In this document: positions 26,601-40,505 of the stretch, piece after piece
Layout: each line of letters opens with the position of its first letter
Numbering within the stretch: the first letter of the stretch is position 1
NCBI RefSeq assembly: GCF_021347895.1
Contig: NC_067117.1
Location: forward strand, 14,417,858-14,481,857
Direction: 5' to 3'
Length of the DNA: 64,000 nt
DNA from: Acanthochromis polyacanthus
Lineage: Eukaryota > Chordata > Actinopteri > Pomacentridae
The notes under the pieces: generated by a model
Told to the model about the DNA's origin: nothing
Database searches by the model: none
What the model saw: only the letters and a program-made list of their open reading frames with translations
Translations under genes and position numbers: made by a program

Positions 26601-27427
26601 AGGAATTTGGACCTAGATGGAACCACACCGCACAGTTAATTAGTTCAAGGACCTTTGGAAGGTTGAAACCCGAACATTCTCTCTGTTTTTACAGTTTCTG
26701 GCTCTGATTAAAGGTATAATCTTTTATTGTTAATATGTTTTTCCACACCTGCCAGACTGTTTTAGGCTTGGGAAGGTTAATGATGGCTGAATTCCAGTTA
26801 GGGGAGGCTGTGATGTTGTGTATCTTGGCTGCTATTATGACTCACTGGGATACCTAATGGTATTCTTCCATCATTAACTGCACATGTGCTGTCCCTCCTG
26901 CGACCAGTCAAATGTCTGCTTTGCAAAACTGGGAAACCCTCACAAGATAAAAATGTGGGTGCACAAGCTAAAGAAGTGTGTAGATATTTTTTGTCGCTAT
27001 GCATGACAAGAACTGCAGTAGATACACTTAGAGCCAGCCACCTAAACCTTGATTTGATAGAATGAAAAACTACACAGAGGAAAACAAGCTGGAATTCAAT
27101 CCAGGCTCAGAATAAATCTTTCCTTTTTGTCATCACACCACAGTGACTTGTCTCTCCCTCTCCTCCCATGCAGCCATGCCCTTCATTATCTCCATGCTGC
27201 TGGCCAGCCTCAACAGCTGCTGTAACCCCTGGATCTACATGTGCTTCGCCGGGCATCTGTTCCAGGATCTTAGGCAGAACTTTCTGTGCTGTTCCACTCA
27301 CTACCTCAAGTCATCCCAGTGCCGCTGTGAGCGTGACTTTGACTCCAGCCACAAGAGCAACTCCTCAACCTTTGCCATCAAGAGCACGAACAGTCAGAGG
27401 AGCCTCACACAGACTTCCACCACGTAA
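19726..27427 (+). CDS. oxtr: Isotocin/oxytocin-type receptor (class A GPCR), two coding exons
   Basis: Receptor for isotocin, the fish oxytocin; the family signals through Gq/phospholipase C at the plasma membrane. Joining 19,726-20,608 to 27,174-27,427 gives 378 residues, near the usual ~390. Seen: N-glycosylation sites N9 (NDT) and N15 (NQT); TM1 with GN; TM2 D73; disulfide cysteines C100 and C178; DRC in place of DRY at 124-126; CWTPFF in TM6 (from 274); NPWIY in TM7 (312-316); a CC pair for palmitoylation; and a Ser-rich tail. The intron is phase 1 between TM6 and TM7, where this family keeps its intron. The start is the first in-frame ATG, context acaATGg. A possible 5' UTR acceptor is at 19,435-19,436 after a pyrimidine tract. 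Vasotocin V1-type receptors are the alternative; the TM7/tail sequence and tail-to-tail cav3 neighbour favour oxtr. The a/b paralogue is not resolved. Confidence 0.9.
20609..27173 (+). other. oxtr intron 1
   Basis: GT-AG intron of 6,565 bp; the acceptor is preceded by a pyrimidine-rich run ending in 'cccatgcag'. I see no nested gene; open frames inside (up to 125 codons) lack family resemblance. A segment near 26,335-26,400 resembles another at 35,095-35,175 and may be a repeat copy. Confidence 0.8.
27174..27427 (+). CDS. oxtr: oxtr coding exon 2 (TM7 and C-tail)
   Basis: The exon supplies the two bases that complete the split Ala codon, then TM7 ([13 protein letters not shown]), the cytoplasmic helix with a CC pair, and a Ser/Thr-rich tail ending in STT before TAA at 27,425-27,427. 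The Ser/Thr clusters are typical phosphorylation sites for arrestin recruitment in this family. Confidence 0.92.
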
Positions 27428-27657
27428 GCACCGGCCCTCCCTCCGCTTTCTCAAGCTGCTCCGTCAGCCTTCACTACATGCCGTCGCCCATTAAACATCC
27501 AGCATTTCGACTCCTTCAAATACCTCTGGCCCCGAGGCTTGATGTTCAAGCCAAGAGGGGGGGGGATCGAACATCCTAATTCTTTTCTTTCAGTATAAAT
27601 GGAATTGTTAATAGAAAAATATTCTACAGAGTATTATTAAGGGGTGATATGTTAATG

Positions 27658-27663
27658 AATAAA
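27658..27663 (+). other. Candidate oxtr polyadenylation signal (proximal)
   Basis: AATAAA about 230 bp after the oxtr stop. A second AATAAA lies at 28,065-28,070. Which is used cannot be told from sequence. Confidence 0.35.
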
Positions 27664-28064
27664 ACTTAAAAATACTCCTGAACCAAGTTGAGTAATCAAC
27701 TGAATCTTTTTTGTATGTTTATTTTTACACTTTTGTTGTTTTGGATGTACAGTCTGTATTTACGTGTTCACAGTGCAGAAAGTGTAAATGACAGTAAATG
27801 TAAAAAGAGTATTTCAGCACTGTCAGCCTTCGCCAACCACACTATTGATTCAATTATTGTCACCAGCAAAGCTTAATTGTCTGTATTATAGTGAAGTTGT
27901 TCCTCTGTTATATATACATGTACATTTTATATATACATATACATATAGTGTGCCATATTGTTCACTTTAATACATTTGCAATGGATTGCATTCATGTAAA
28001 CTGTTACTTGAGCTCTTGTTAGATGTCAGATGTCATGGCTGTCACTGGTAAGTTTAAAACAATG

Positions 28065-28070
28065 AATAAA
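28065..28070 (+). other. Candidate oxtr polyadenylation signal (distal)
   Basis: AATAAA about 640 bp after the oxtr stop, followed by A-rich sequence. It would give a 3' UTR of roughly 0.65 kb. Confidence 0.35.
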
Positions 28071-28089
28071 GAATGAAAGCAACAAAAAT

Positions 28090-31400
<3,311 letters not shown>

Positions 31401-33250
31401 TTAAACTTCTTTGCGCAGCGCCACACGCACGCTGCTGAAGATCTTGCCCAGAGCTTCGAAGAATGGATCACAGAAGGTCTGGATGCAGAGGGAGTAGATG
31501 CGACTGATGCACTGTGACTCAATCAGACAGCTCTTGATGCAGGGAACCACAGCCCAGATGTGGCAGAAGGAGATGCAGGCAAACAAAAAGCCCCAGAGCA
31601 GAGCCACGGGGATACCGAAGACAGCAGACAGGATGCGGTAGCACCAGTATTTGGACACAGTGAAGGTGGTGTAGCTGAGCTTCCACACTCCATCCAGGCT
31701 GTGTGTACCATCAGGCTCTGCAATGACATCCTCAAACTCCACCTAATAGGAAATTTTAAAAAGGCATTTATTAGTGGAAATTCTTGACGACCCACTTTTA
31801 TCCACCTGTCTCCAGCAGACCTCTATGGGCTCCCAGGAGTACTCACACACCAACATGATGCATACCTTTATACTTTTGTAAAGCCGCAGAGTGTTAAGGC
31901 CAAATTTATTCACAAAAAACTATTATCTGTTCTTGTAGTGTCATAGGGGCAAAGTTGTGGAGTGGCTTTAAATGCTGCATCCAAATCATTCTGAAGACTC
32001 CATGCTACTTTTAATGAACCATACACCTTCATGCAACTTTCATGAGAGCAACAAAGGTTCAATTTGTTTCCTGCATGTGCCACCTAACCTTTCTGAAAAA
32101 GTTGGCTGTTTCATTCACAGCAGACTCGGCAATGAAATGGTAATCAACCTATCAGTAATCATGGCAGGAAGATGCACTGCGCATCTAAAACCGTCTCTTT
32201 TTCCAAACTGCTGGATAGGATCAGTATGTGAAATAACACGTCTGTTTCCTGCAGAGATATCAGGCTGAGATCATCCTCTGAATGAATGGCTGGACATGTG
32301 TGACATTTTTTTCTGAATGATCTGGGCCTTTTTCAGCTATTAGATAAATGCTAGAGTCAAACTCTGGAAAATGAAAATCAGTATTCTTCAGACAGACATC
32401 CATGTAGTCCATGGCTGCTAGCTCTGATTCCACAGAAGACTAGATGTGTTTTAATAGATATGAATGACCCACTCTGTTTTACTGAAAAAGCAAAGAATTT
32501 GAAACATTAAAAGAAAATTATTGCATGTATTTTAAGCATAAGTAGTACTTTATCACTTACTGTAACTCCTACTGGGATTAAGCTCACAGTTTAAGCAGCA
32601 ATCATTCTTCTTTATCAGCGTACAAATTGGGGAAAACTGACATGAGCAGTCCTGTAAATAATTTCAAACTGAGCCATGCACATATAAAACATATGCTCAA
32701 CTCATAACTCATGATTTTCCCTCTTTGACTGTGTTTACACCGACCCCTTTCAGTCAAACAAAACATATTCTGAAAGTATACAAGGTTGTGTTCTTTGGTA
32801 AAAATATGTTGTGATGATGACATGGCAACAATCAGAGGATAAACAGTAACCTAAATAAATCACAGTGGGACGGTGTATCAGTTTCCAACTCTTCTACCCC
32901 ATTCCCAAAATAAACTTTGTGTTCAGCACAAGCAACAGGAATAGCTCATGGTCTATTTAGGGATTTTTTTCAGACAGTACAATAATCTGTTCTTCTTCTC
33001 TTCTTTGCTATCTCTCCTGGCTTCTTCCCAGCAATCACTTTGCGCATTCCTTCCACATTTCCACACATGCAAAGACAGGGGTTTACATTCGTAAAGCTTT
33101 TTATGACAGCTGTTGTCTCCATGCTGCACAAACCTTCACCACGTCCTCATTGATCTGCTTGGGGTCTCTGTTAATTAGATCGATCTCTTTAGTGTGGCTG
33201 TCCTTCACAATCTTCTCCTCGTTGGTGTTGTACTGGTACTGATCCGCCAT
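31401..33250 (-). CDS. cav3: Caveolin-3, two exons
   Basis: Muscle caveolin, an integral coat protein of caveolae that inserts as a hairpin with both ends cytosolic. The CDS joins 33,250-33,134 (39 codons) to 31,742-31,401 (113 residues plus TAA), giving 152 residues against 151 in human. The donor after the last Lys is AAG|gtttgt; the acceptor is tattag|GTG; the intron is phase 0 at the position conserved in CAV3. Seen: [17 protein letters not shown] in the N-terminus, the caveolin signature FEDVIAEP, a scaffolding domain beginning [11 protein letters not shown], the hydrophobic hairpin ending [10 protein letters not shown]-terminal cysteines, and an end in LRKEV as in mammalian CAV3. The start ATG at 33,250-33,248 has a strong context (ccaccATGg). 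oxtr lies tail-to-tail with it, as in mammals. Confidence 0.96.
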
Positions 33251-33362
33251 GGTGGGGCCACAAGTCCTGGACGGGTTGGACGCAGTGAAGATACAACCTC
33301 CCTGGATCAAACTGCACGAAGCTCACTTCTGACCCGAGTATCACGACTGGGACGCTCCCCCT

Positions 33363-33382
33363 CACATGCCAGAGGACAGCTG
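33363..33382. promoter_or_regulatory. Two E-boxes upstream of cav3
   Basis: CACATG at 33,363-33,368 and CAGCTG at 33,377-33,382 lie 113-132 bp upstream of the cav3 ATG. E-boxes bound by myogenic bHLH factors are known in mammalian Cav3 promoters, so a muscle-specific role is plausible. This is motif evidence only. Confidence 0.4.
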
Positions 33383-33442
33383 CTGCAGACGTCCTGGTAA
33401 AAATGGAGGCCTAGCTGCCACCCTGCTCACGCATAGGCATCG

Positions 33443-33448
33443 ACACAC

Positions 33449-33526
<78 letters not shown>
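33443..33526. repeat. (CA)n microsatellite upstream of cav3
   Basis: A CA dinucleotide tract of about 84 bp with two G interruptions (near 33,453 and 33,521). It begins 193 bp upstream of the cav3 start codon, inside or beside the likely core promoter or 5' UTR. Confidence 0.97.
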
Positions 33527-33527
<1 letters not shown>

Positions 33528-33529
33528 AT

Positions 33530-35790
33530 GTAATGCACACAGACTGAAAAGGAATGCCTTAAAGGAGAACCCAGGGTTGTGTCACATTTCACATGGGCTT
33601 GCTGGCCTAATGGGGTTGGGTTTACACAGTGGCACTAACTTCCACCACAGAGTGAGGCAGTGAGAGCAAACACACCCTCACACTCTGGGTTTTAGCTGGG
33701 GCACAGTGCGATGAAGATTTAACTTGATTGCTGATGTGCTTGCAGGTAAATTGCACAACAGAGGAAATAAGCAACCAATCCTCTGTGATAACCACTGAGG
33801 AATGGGGTTTGCATTAATAGATAAAAGAATTTATCAACTTACAACTTTTACTTTCCTTTGCTTTTTTCTGTTGCCTTGGTTTTCTTTGCCAACTTATTTC
33901 TGTGAAACACAGTGTTCATTATTTCGGAAAATAAATTGGAGGATTTGTTCTACCAGTACTGTAGGCTAAATTTGTTTGCAACTGTCAAAGCGTCATTACA
34001 AATGCGATGCACCACGGCACATAAAGCTCTGAGGAGATTGAAGAAAATGGAATTCTGTTACTGCAACTGGAAAAAAATGAAAATCTAATTCACCATTATA
34101 CTCTAATCAATATGTTTACTTTCATAGTAGCAGTCATAGCAATGACTCAACTTAATCACACTCGGGTGCACAACAGAGAGAGCCCACACAAAGCCAGCCC
34201 AAAGCCTCATTAGAAACTTCTGATTATAGCGAGGGTGAATCCATAAAATTCAATAGTCCCCCAGAAATAAAACTCTGCTTCAGTCTTTCTAAAGCTGCAC
34301 AGTTGTTCCTATCAGTCACAGCTTTCTATATCAGCCTGTTGTATAAACAAACTCCTATGCTGGTGCTGCCAAAAACTAGTGGGGAAGAGGAGTTGGTGCA
34401 GAGATAGTCGCCCATGAAAAAGTGGCACAAAAAATCTGATGGCACTCTGGCATTCTTGTTCCGGTTCCCTGGTGGCAGACACACAGATGGGGAGGGAGAG
34501 ATGGAAGGAGATCAGAGTGCATGTGATTGGGTGCCAAGCCAATTAGAGGAGTATTCTTGGCGTGGCAGTGGAGAGAGTGGAGGCCGGTTAGGCGTTGAGG
34601 CAGACAGACAGAAATAGCTCTGCAGAGAGTCATGGTAGGCATACCTCCGTCTCTGTGAGTGTCAGTGCTGTTAGCTGAGACTCTGTTGGCTCTTGTCTTC
34701 CATTAAATGTAGACAGACATGCAGCGCTATAAGACCTATATTAAGAGTCATATGGAATGTATAAGGGAGAGTAGGTATCACTAACTCAAGCTATTTTAAA
34801 AATATTGGTGGTACACCCTTTGTAATGAGCAGTGCTGGGTGTGTCACTTGATATGCACACAAAATATTCTTTACTACCGATTTACGCATTCATTCCTCAT
34901 TGAAGTCAATTGTTAAAAATGTTTAATTCTGAGTTTAATCCTTAAAGTTGTCCACAGTAACTTACAAAAAAGTGAATAATCTCTGCATCAATAACAACAG
35001 TTTGTTACACTCTTTGTGACTGATAGGCATCAGTCTCATTCCTGTTCCACTACCTTTAACCCCCCGCAGTTTGGGGCATTTTTGGGGCTCCTGTCATGTT
35101 TTTATTCACTGTATGGCTCATTTTTCACTGCAGTATAAAGTCCTGCACTTCTGAAAAAGCAAAACCATGGCTCAGGAGCAGATCCAGATTAATTTTAGTG
35201 GGGGGGCACAGGGGGTACAACAGATATTTTGGGGGGGTCACCGAAAAGTTGTAAGAAAAAATGAAAGCTGCTACTGACCTCTCGCTTTTACAAAGTATTT
35301 TTCATGAGGTTTTTTTTTTGGGCTCTTTAACCCAATAGGAAAGCTATATATGACCTTTTCGTTTTGGACTGTTAACATTCAAATTATCATGGACTTGTTT
35401 CCTTGTTTATGTGAATTGCAGCATCATTAGCTGCAACATCTGCCTGTTATGTAAAACTAGTAAGCTCAACGACAGTATCCTGAGGGCAATTAAGTGACAA
35501 ATATTGCACAAGAACGGCACTACATACAACCCTGTCAATTTCCATGTATTAGAATATTTACATTATCTGCTTCTCTAACATATATTAGTGTGTGTGTGTT
35601 TACAGTGTTTGCAAAATACCTGTCTACAGTCGAGCTTAATATCAGAATATTCTATTACTGTAAATCCGGCTATGAATATTAAAATATGCCAAACCATTTG
35701 TCCTGTATCATAGCTGCATGTATGACGTTTGCAGCAAAAAAAATAAAAATAAAAAACGCGTGAAAATCAGTTTAATATTCAGAGTTAAGA
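33530..35790. other. Intergenic between cav3 and the cav2-related gene
   Basis: No gene recognised. The far left may belong to the cav3 promoter. G-rich tracts occur at about 35,201-35,240, and 35,095-35,175 resembles 26,335-26,400. Overlapping frames at 34,312-34,642 on both strands look like non-coding shadows. Confidence 0.5.
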
Positions 35791-35799
35791 TGGATTAAA

Positions 35800-36440
35800 T
35801 GCGCTGTCAAACAGCGCTGAGTGGAGCGGGTGACTGGTCCAAGATGGCGGCCGTATTTCTCGCTGCGCAGCACCCAGGCGTGAACTAACTGTGACGTCAC
35901 CCGTTTGTTTCAACACCGAGAAAATGAAGCCCGGATTTTGCTACTTCCTGGTCGCCATTTTTTGGAGCCAGTGACGTAAAAAGCGTCATCAAACAGGCTG
36001 GACCGGAGAGCAACTCCAGGACCAGTCTATGGGCGGGCCAGACTGAAGCCAGACTGCTGAAAGCCTCGCCCTAAAGGATCTGTCAATCATTCCAGACAAG
36101 ACTCCACCAACTTTAACGATATATTTAAAATTCAGATTGATTTATTTTAAGATCGGCCACCTGATCCCTCATTTTGACCATGACAACTAACCGGAAAAAA
36201 ATCCTGAGCTGTAGAAAATCAGTCTATCAAATTTTTTTTTCCCGGTGATGAACTGGGGTCTATGGAGCAAAAGCTTTTTGGAGCCAACCCTAGCGGACGG
36301 CATGATATTGCAAATTTTTAACACGTCCGGGTGGGCTTCATTTTTGGAGCCAGATGCTACGTCCATCTTTATATACAGTCTATGGCAGCACCCCGAGCGG
36401 CGTCTACTCTTCATTATGTCTATGGGCTCCACACTTACCG
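35800..36440. repeat. Teleost interspersed repeat ('tatatacagtctatgg' type)
   Basis: The segment contains 'ccaagatggcggccg', 'gtccatctttatatacagtc' and 'tatggcag', strings I recall as very frequent in perch-like fish genomes. The motif 'ttttggagcca' occurs three times (near 35,955, 36,277 and 36,343), suggesting internal duplication or nested copies. Its base composition is more GC-rich than the flanks. It encodes no transposase that I can see, and its class is unknown to me. Boundaries are approximate. Confidence 0.6.
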
Positions 36441-37553
36441 ATGATCCACTTCCGGTCTCAGGAAATGAAAAACCGGACCTTTTTTTGTTTCTGTCTCTTA
36501 CTGATTTTGTTTTCTTGTTGTTGTAAATATGAAATGAAAATCAAAGCATTTTAAAAATTTTGTATATCCCTTTTGATCATGAAAAGGAAAAACACATTGC
36601 ATTTCAATTTTAATTTTTGTATTATAAAATGAAAATCAAATAACCACTCCAATTTTGTTTAGCAATACCCGTTTCAGAATGGAAAATCCAACTACCAAAA
36701 TATACACTGAGCGAAATCCAACTTTTGCATGACAATGTCTAACTGAAGGACTGACTAACTGTACGCCACTGTCTACTATAAAGTTGTAGTTGATAAAATT
36801 AAAACTTAAAACGTGCCTTTGCAGAGGAGATTCTGCACCTTTTTTTCAATGGATGAGGAGTGTGAAATTGGTGCCATGCCCTTTTAAACTCCTCAACCTT
36901 ATCTGTCATCTTCCTTATTAGAAAGCATTTGCTTCACTGACACAGAGTCGTACTTCAGCAGAACTCGCCCAAATCAAATCCTGTCAGTGCTGCACAGAAT
37001 CTGCATTCAGAATCACACCCAGTGGCAGACAAAAACTTGTTGAAGGTTCTTTATTCGATATATTTGCAATGCTACTTTTTACATAGCAAAATCATTATAG
37101 CACTAATTTAGCATTTTTCAAAAACATCAACAATCCATCCAGAGGACTGTACAGTGACTCCACCAGCCCTCTTAAGGCCTGTTCATTTCTTTGTGCCATC
37201 AGATACAAAATTTCTGGGTTGACAATTCTGAAATGTAACCATCTTCTTCCATGCAAATTTGCTTTCACCAATTTTGTGTTTTGCATTTGTGCACTGAGCA
37301 TTTTTTTTAATTACTACTCACCTAAAATCTCCACAGGATATGCTTGTTGTGTCACATTTATTAGGTCCTGGTCTATGTATTTAGTAGCTTTATGCATTAT
37401 ACATCAGCGTCATTACAAAGCAATCAACTCTACAGGTGAGGAGAAATACACAGACAGTTATACAGATCATAATTTTCCTATGAGGTATTAGTATGCATTC
37501 CATTACCACTTGCTTCTCTGTTTTCGTCAAATGTTTACACAGAGTTTATCTTC
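36441..37553. other. Intergenic / 3' flank of the cav2-related gene
   Basis: No gene seen. AAATGAAAATCAAA-type AT-rich sequence fills the left part. The right part presumably includes the 3' UTR of the caveolin gene on the minus strand, with a candidate polyadenylation signal at 37,050-37,055. Confidence 0.5.
37050..37055 (-). other. Candidate polyadenylation signal, cav2-related gene
   Basis: TTTATT on the plus strand (AATAAA on the minus), about 500 bp beyond the stop codon. Motif only. Confidence 0.35.
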
Positions 37554-38813
37554 CTATCTGTTTACATCTTTTGCCAGAAGGATGTTGATTTGACCACAAC
37601 ACTTTCCCATGCTGGTGAAGAGGGGACTGATTAGAATGTTCAGCGCGTTGGCCCACACACTCTGGACCCAGTGCATGTTGATGAGAAGGAGCTGTACACA
37701 GGGCACGATCAGCCTAGAGAGACAAAAAAGAGGGCAAAGCACAGTTGGTGTTTTTTTTCATTAAGAAGAAGGTGTGCCATTTTTAATTAAGAAGAAGTAA
37801 AAGAAAAAGTTATTCTACGCTTCAAAAGAGTCCAAAAGGAGGAAAACTGTCCAAGAGAAAAAGTATTTAGTACTTTTACTAAATGATCCTTATTTACCAG
37901 GAAAAAGAAAAAAAAGCAGCAATTCATTTTTCATTCTACCTCATCTAACTGTAACAGTCTTACCAGATGTGGAGGCAGCTGAGCACAGCAAAGAGGATCC
38001 CTGCTGCCAGTGAGACCGGCACTGCCAGCAGGAGGGAGATGAGGCGGTAGCACCACAGTCTGGACACCTCAAACAGGGCGTGACTCCATAGCCACACTTT
38101 ATCAAAGCTACGCACTGAGGGAGGCTCTGCAATCACATCTTCAAACATGACCTCCAGACACACACACACGGGCACTGTAAGTGATCTCTATGTGCATGGA
38201 TGCAATATATTACAAACATTTGACACACAGAATGAGAATGATGGCCGAGGTGCTTTAATACACCACAAAATATGATGTATTATAGGATGTTATGGAACTA
38301 AATATACCATTTTATGATTACATCCACTTGAGGCCAGTATTGTGCAACACATTGATATTTAACTAGCTTGAGTTACCAATCTCATATTGACTGAGGTGAA
38401 AAATAACAACCAAGAAAATCAGTGTATAGTAAAAAAAAAAAAAAAAGGTTCACAGATGAAGTCTATAAATTGTTCATTAGCATGAGTGTCCTATAAAAAA
38501 ATCAATTGAACGCTTAAACATCAGCTTTGCAAAAAAAAAATAGTATGCATAGCATGTGCAGCAGGTTTATTTTACTGACTTATTACTGTTACTGCCCTGC
38601 TACTGCTGTATGTTTTCTGTTCACTTGTGTTTAATCCTTGTGACAGTGCACATTTGTTACCTTAAGACTGCTGTTGATTCTTTTGGGATCCCTGTCCTGA
38701 ATCAGCGGCCTTGTGTCACTACGGCTGCAATCCAGCTCTTCAGCGTCAACATCCAACTTCACTTCCATCGGTTCCCCTGCTGCTCCCTCATCCTTTAATC
38801 TCTGCTCCTCCAT
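37554..38813 (-). CDS. Caveolin-2-related protein, three exons
   Basis: Member of the caveolin family, predicted membrane hairpin protein of caveolae. Exons 38,813-38,661, 38,151-37,964 and 37,713-37,554 join in frame to 166 residues (human CAV2 has 162). Seen: [13 protein letters not shown] before the first junction (CAV2-type 'DRDPxRLNSxLK'), signature [14 protein letters not shown] and SHALFEVS as in CAV2, hydrophobic stretch [16 protein letters not shown], then a CAV2-like C-terminus. Three exons with splits at these two points match CAV2; CAV1 shares that layout and CAV3 has two exons. Unlike CAV2, the scaffolding end reads WCYR, as in CAV1/CAV3. The start is the first ATG after an in-frame TAA, context gaaATGg. 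Its place beside cav3 fits the non-mammalian cav2-related paralogue I recall from the literature; I give no symbol. Confidence 0.88.
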
Positions 38814-40320
38814 TTCCACTTAGCTGAAGCTGTTGCCCTGCTTGGTATCACTGGAAACATGGAGGGTGAGGAGCAGGTTGCAGCTGGAGGATGGCAGGCT
38901 TGCCGCTGACACCCAGGTGGGACATAGCATACTGCTGACCGCCTTGACCCTTGTTGAGGAATGCCTTTATTGGCTTTTACAGGCCCATCTTCAGTGACAT
39001 TTTCCATGTGACACAGATAGTCTCATTCATGCCTGTGTGAGAAATATCCATCACTCATGTCATAAAATCAGCCCCAATTTCCTTCTCAAGTACTGCAGGA
39101 GTGGCTGGTGGATCGGTGGGTGTGCTTTGGTGCTGCCATCACTGCACAGTCCTTTCATCATATGGACAGTCATGATGTTTGGCAGCGTTGGTTCATTAAA
39201 TACACATACAGACTGCTCTACACCTTGGCAGTTTCTCGCTAGTAGCTGCGCTGCTAATTGTCCGGCTGAGCTGAAACTTGGCTTCTGTGCTCACAGTCTC
39301 AATCCCGACAGCAGAAGGTAACGTCAGTCATTGTTGATACTACACAAGATACCTGTGTGTGGTCTGTGAACAATTTACACCTCTTTACAGTGTAGAGCGA
39401 AAAGTGTAATCTATGTACAGTCTTCAAAGCTGCCTCGAGAACTAAACGCTTGTAGAGGGCACCAGATTAGCATTATTTTCAAGCAAACAACTCAATATAA
39501 GCAAGTGTGTCTCACTGTATCATGGCAGGTCAACACAGTATACGCTGAAAAATGTGCTGCGTCATGCTTTTGTCACTTATGAATTTTGCATGTCAGATTT
39601 GTTATTTCCTACAAATGTTATTTGACCAAATTGCTTATCATGTTCTGTGGCGCCTGTAGTGTTTCCCTCTTTAAGCTGTCATCAACAAATCCACCCTGTT
39701 GACACACAACCACAGCAAGCATTTTGCCCTCATCATCAGTTACATTTGCTTTAAATACTTTCTCAGCTACTTAACTTTCATACTTTCTAGATCGAATCAA
39801 TAAATATATTCATGTATCCATGCTGTTGATATATATAATACATCTTTGCTTTATCAGTTTTGCTTTCTAACATGCTGTTTATTTCCTCCAGTCAAGAGGA
39901 CAAATCTGCTCATTCCACATTCCACAGACAGACAGACAAAAATCTGACCTCAGTGTCTTATGAATCTTCATCGTCTTCTGAGGAAATTTTGAAATGGACA
40001 TGACTCGACATTTAGCAGACAACACATATGTCACTATTTGTTGAAAAATTCCTAGAAACCTTTTTGACAGAGGCGTCCAAACAGAGGCCAGGGAAGGCAA
40101 GAATTCACGGGTGTATGGCGCACTCTGTTGGCCACTGTCTGTCTGTGTAGTTGTTTCTATCACTGACTGAATCGCCTCATTTTCCATTCACATCCAAATA
40201 GGTCATTTTTCTCAGATACATACTTGGGATGCAGCAGTGGTGGCAGAGTCTGAAGAACCGGTGATTAATTGCATGTGTGGAAACCATGGTGATGAAAGGC
40301 GCCAGGAACACACATAGAAG
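38814..40320. other. Intergenic, no gene seen
   Basis: Contains the promoter side of the cav2-related gene. A 102-codon minus-strand frame (39,879-40,187) begins with ATG but has no family resemblance that I recognise. Confidence 0.5.
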
Positions 40321-40324
40321 CAAG

Positions 40325-40505
40325 CAAGCACGCTCACATTCAGACCAATTAACCTCAGCATGTCTTTGGACTGTGGGAGGAAACTAAAGTACCTGAAGAA
40401 AACCCATGCACGCAGAGGGAGAACATGCAACATCCGTGCAGAAAGATAATGTGTACCGGGGGATTTTTTAGCCGCAAGGCAACAGTGCTAACCATGATCC
40501 ACTGT
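40325..40505 (+). repeat. Interspersed teleost repeat fragment (copy 2)
   Basis: Reads 'ccaattaacctcagcatg', 'ctttggactgtgggaggaaa', 'gggagaacatgcaa' and 'aaggcaacagtgctaacca', the order typical of a ubiquitous fish repeat. Its 'aattaacc...gcatgtctttgga' core is the reverse complement of the core at 5,887-5,911, so both belong to one family in opposite orientation. Confidence 0.7.

Noticed and set aside
33362..33592. Cys/Val-repeat protein frame
   Set aside because: It is a translation of the CA microsatellite.
39879..40187. 102-codon minus-strand ATG frame
   Set aside because: Composition is not clearly coding and no family is recognised. Kept only as a possibility; transcript data would decide.
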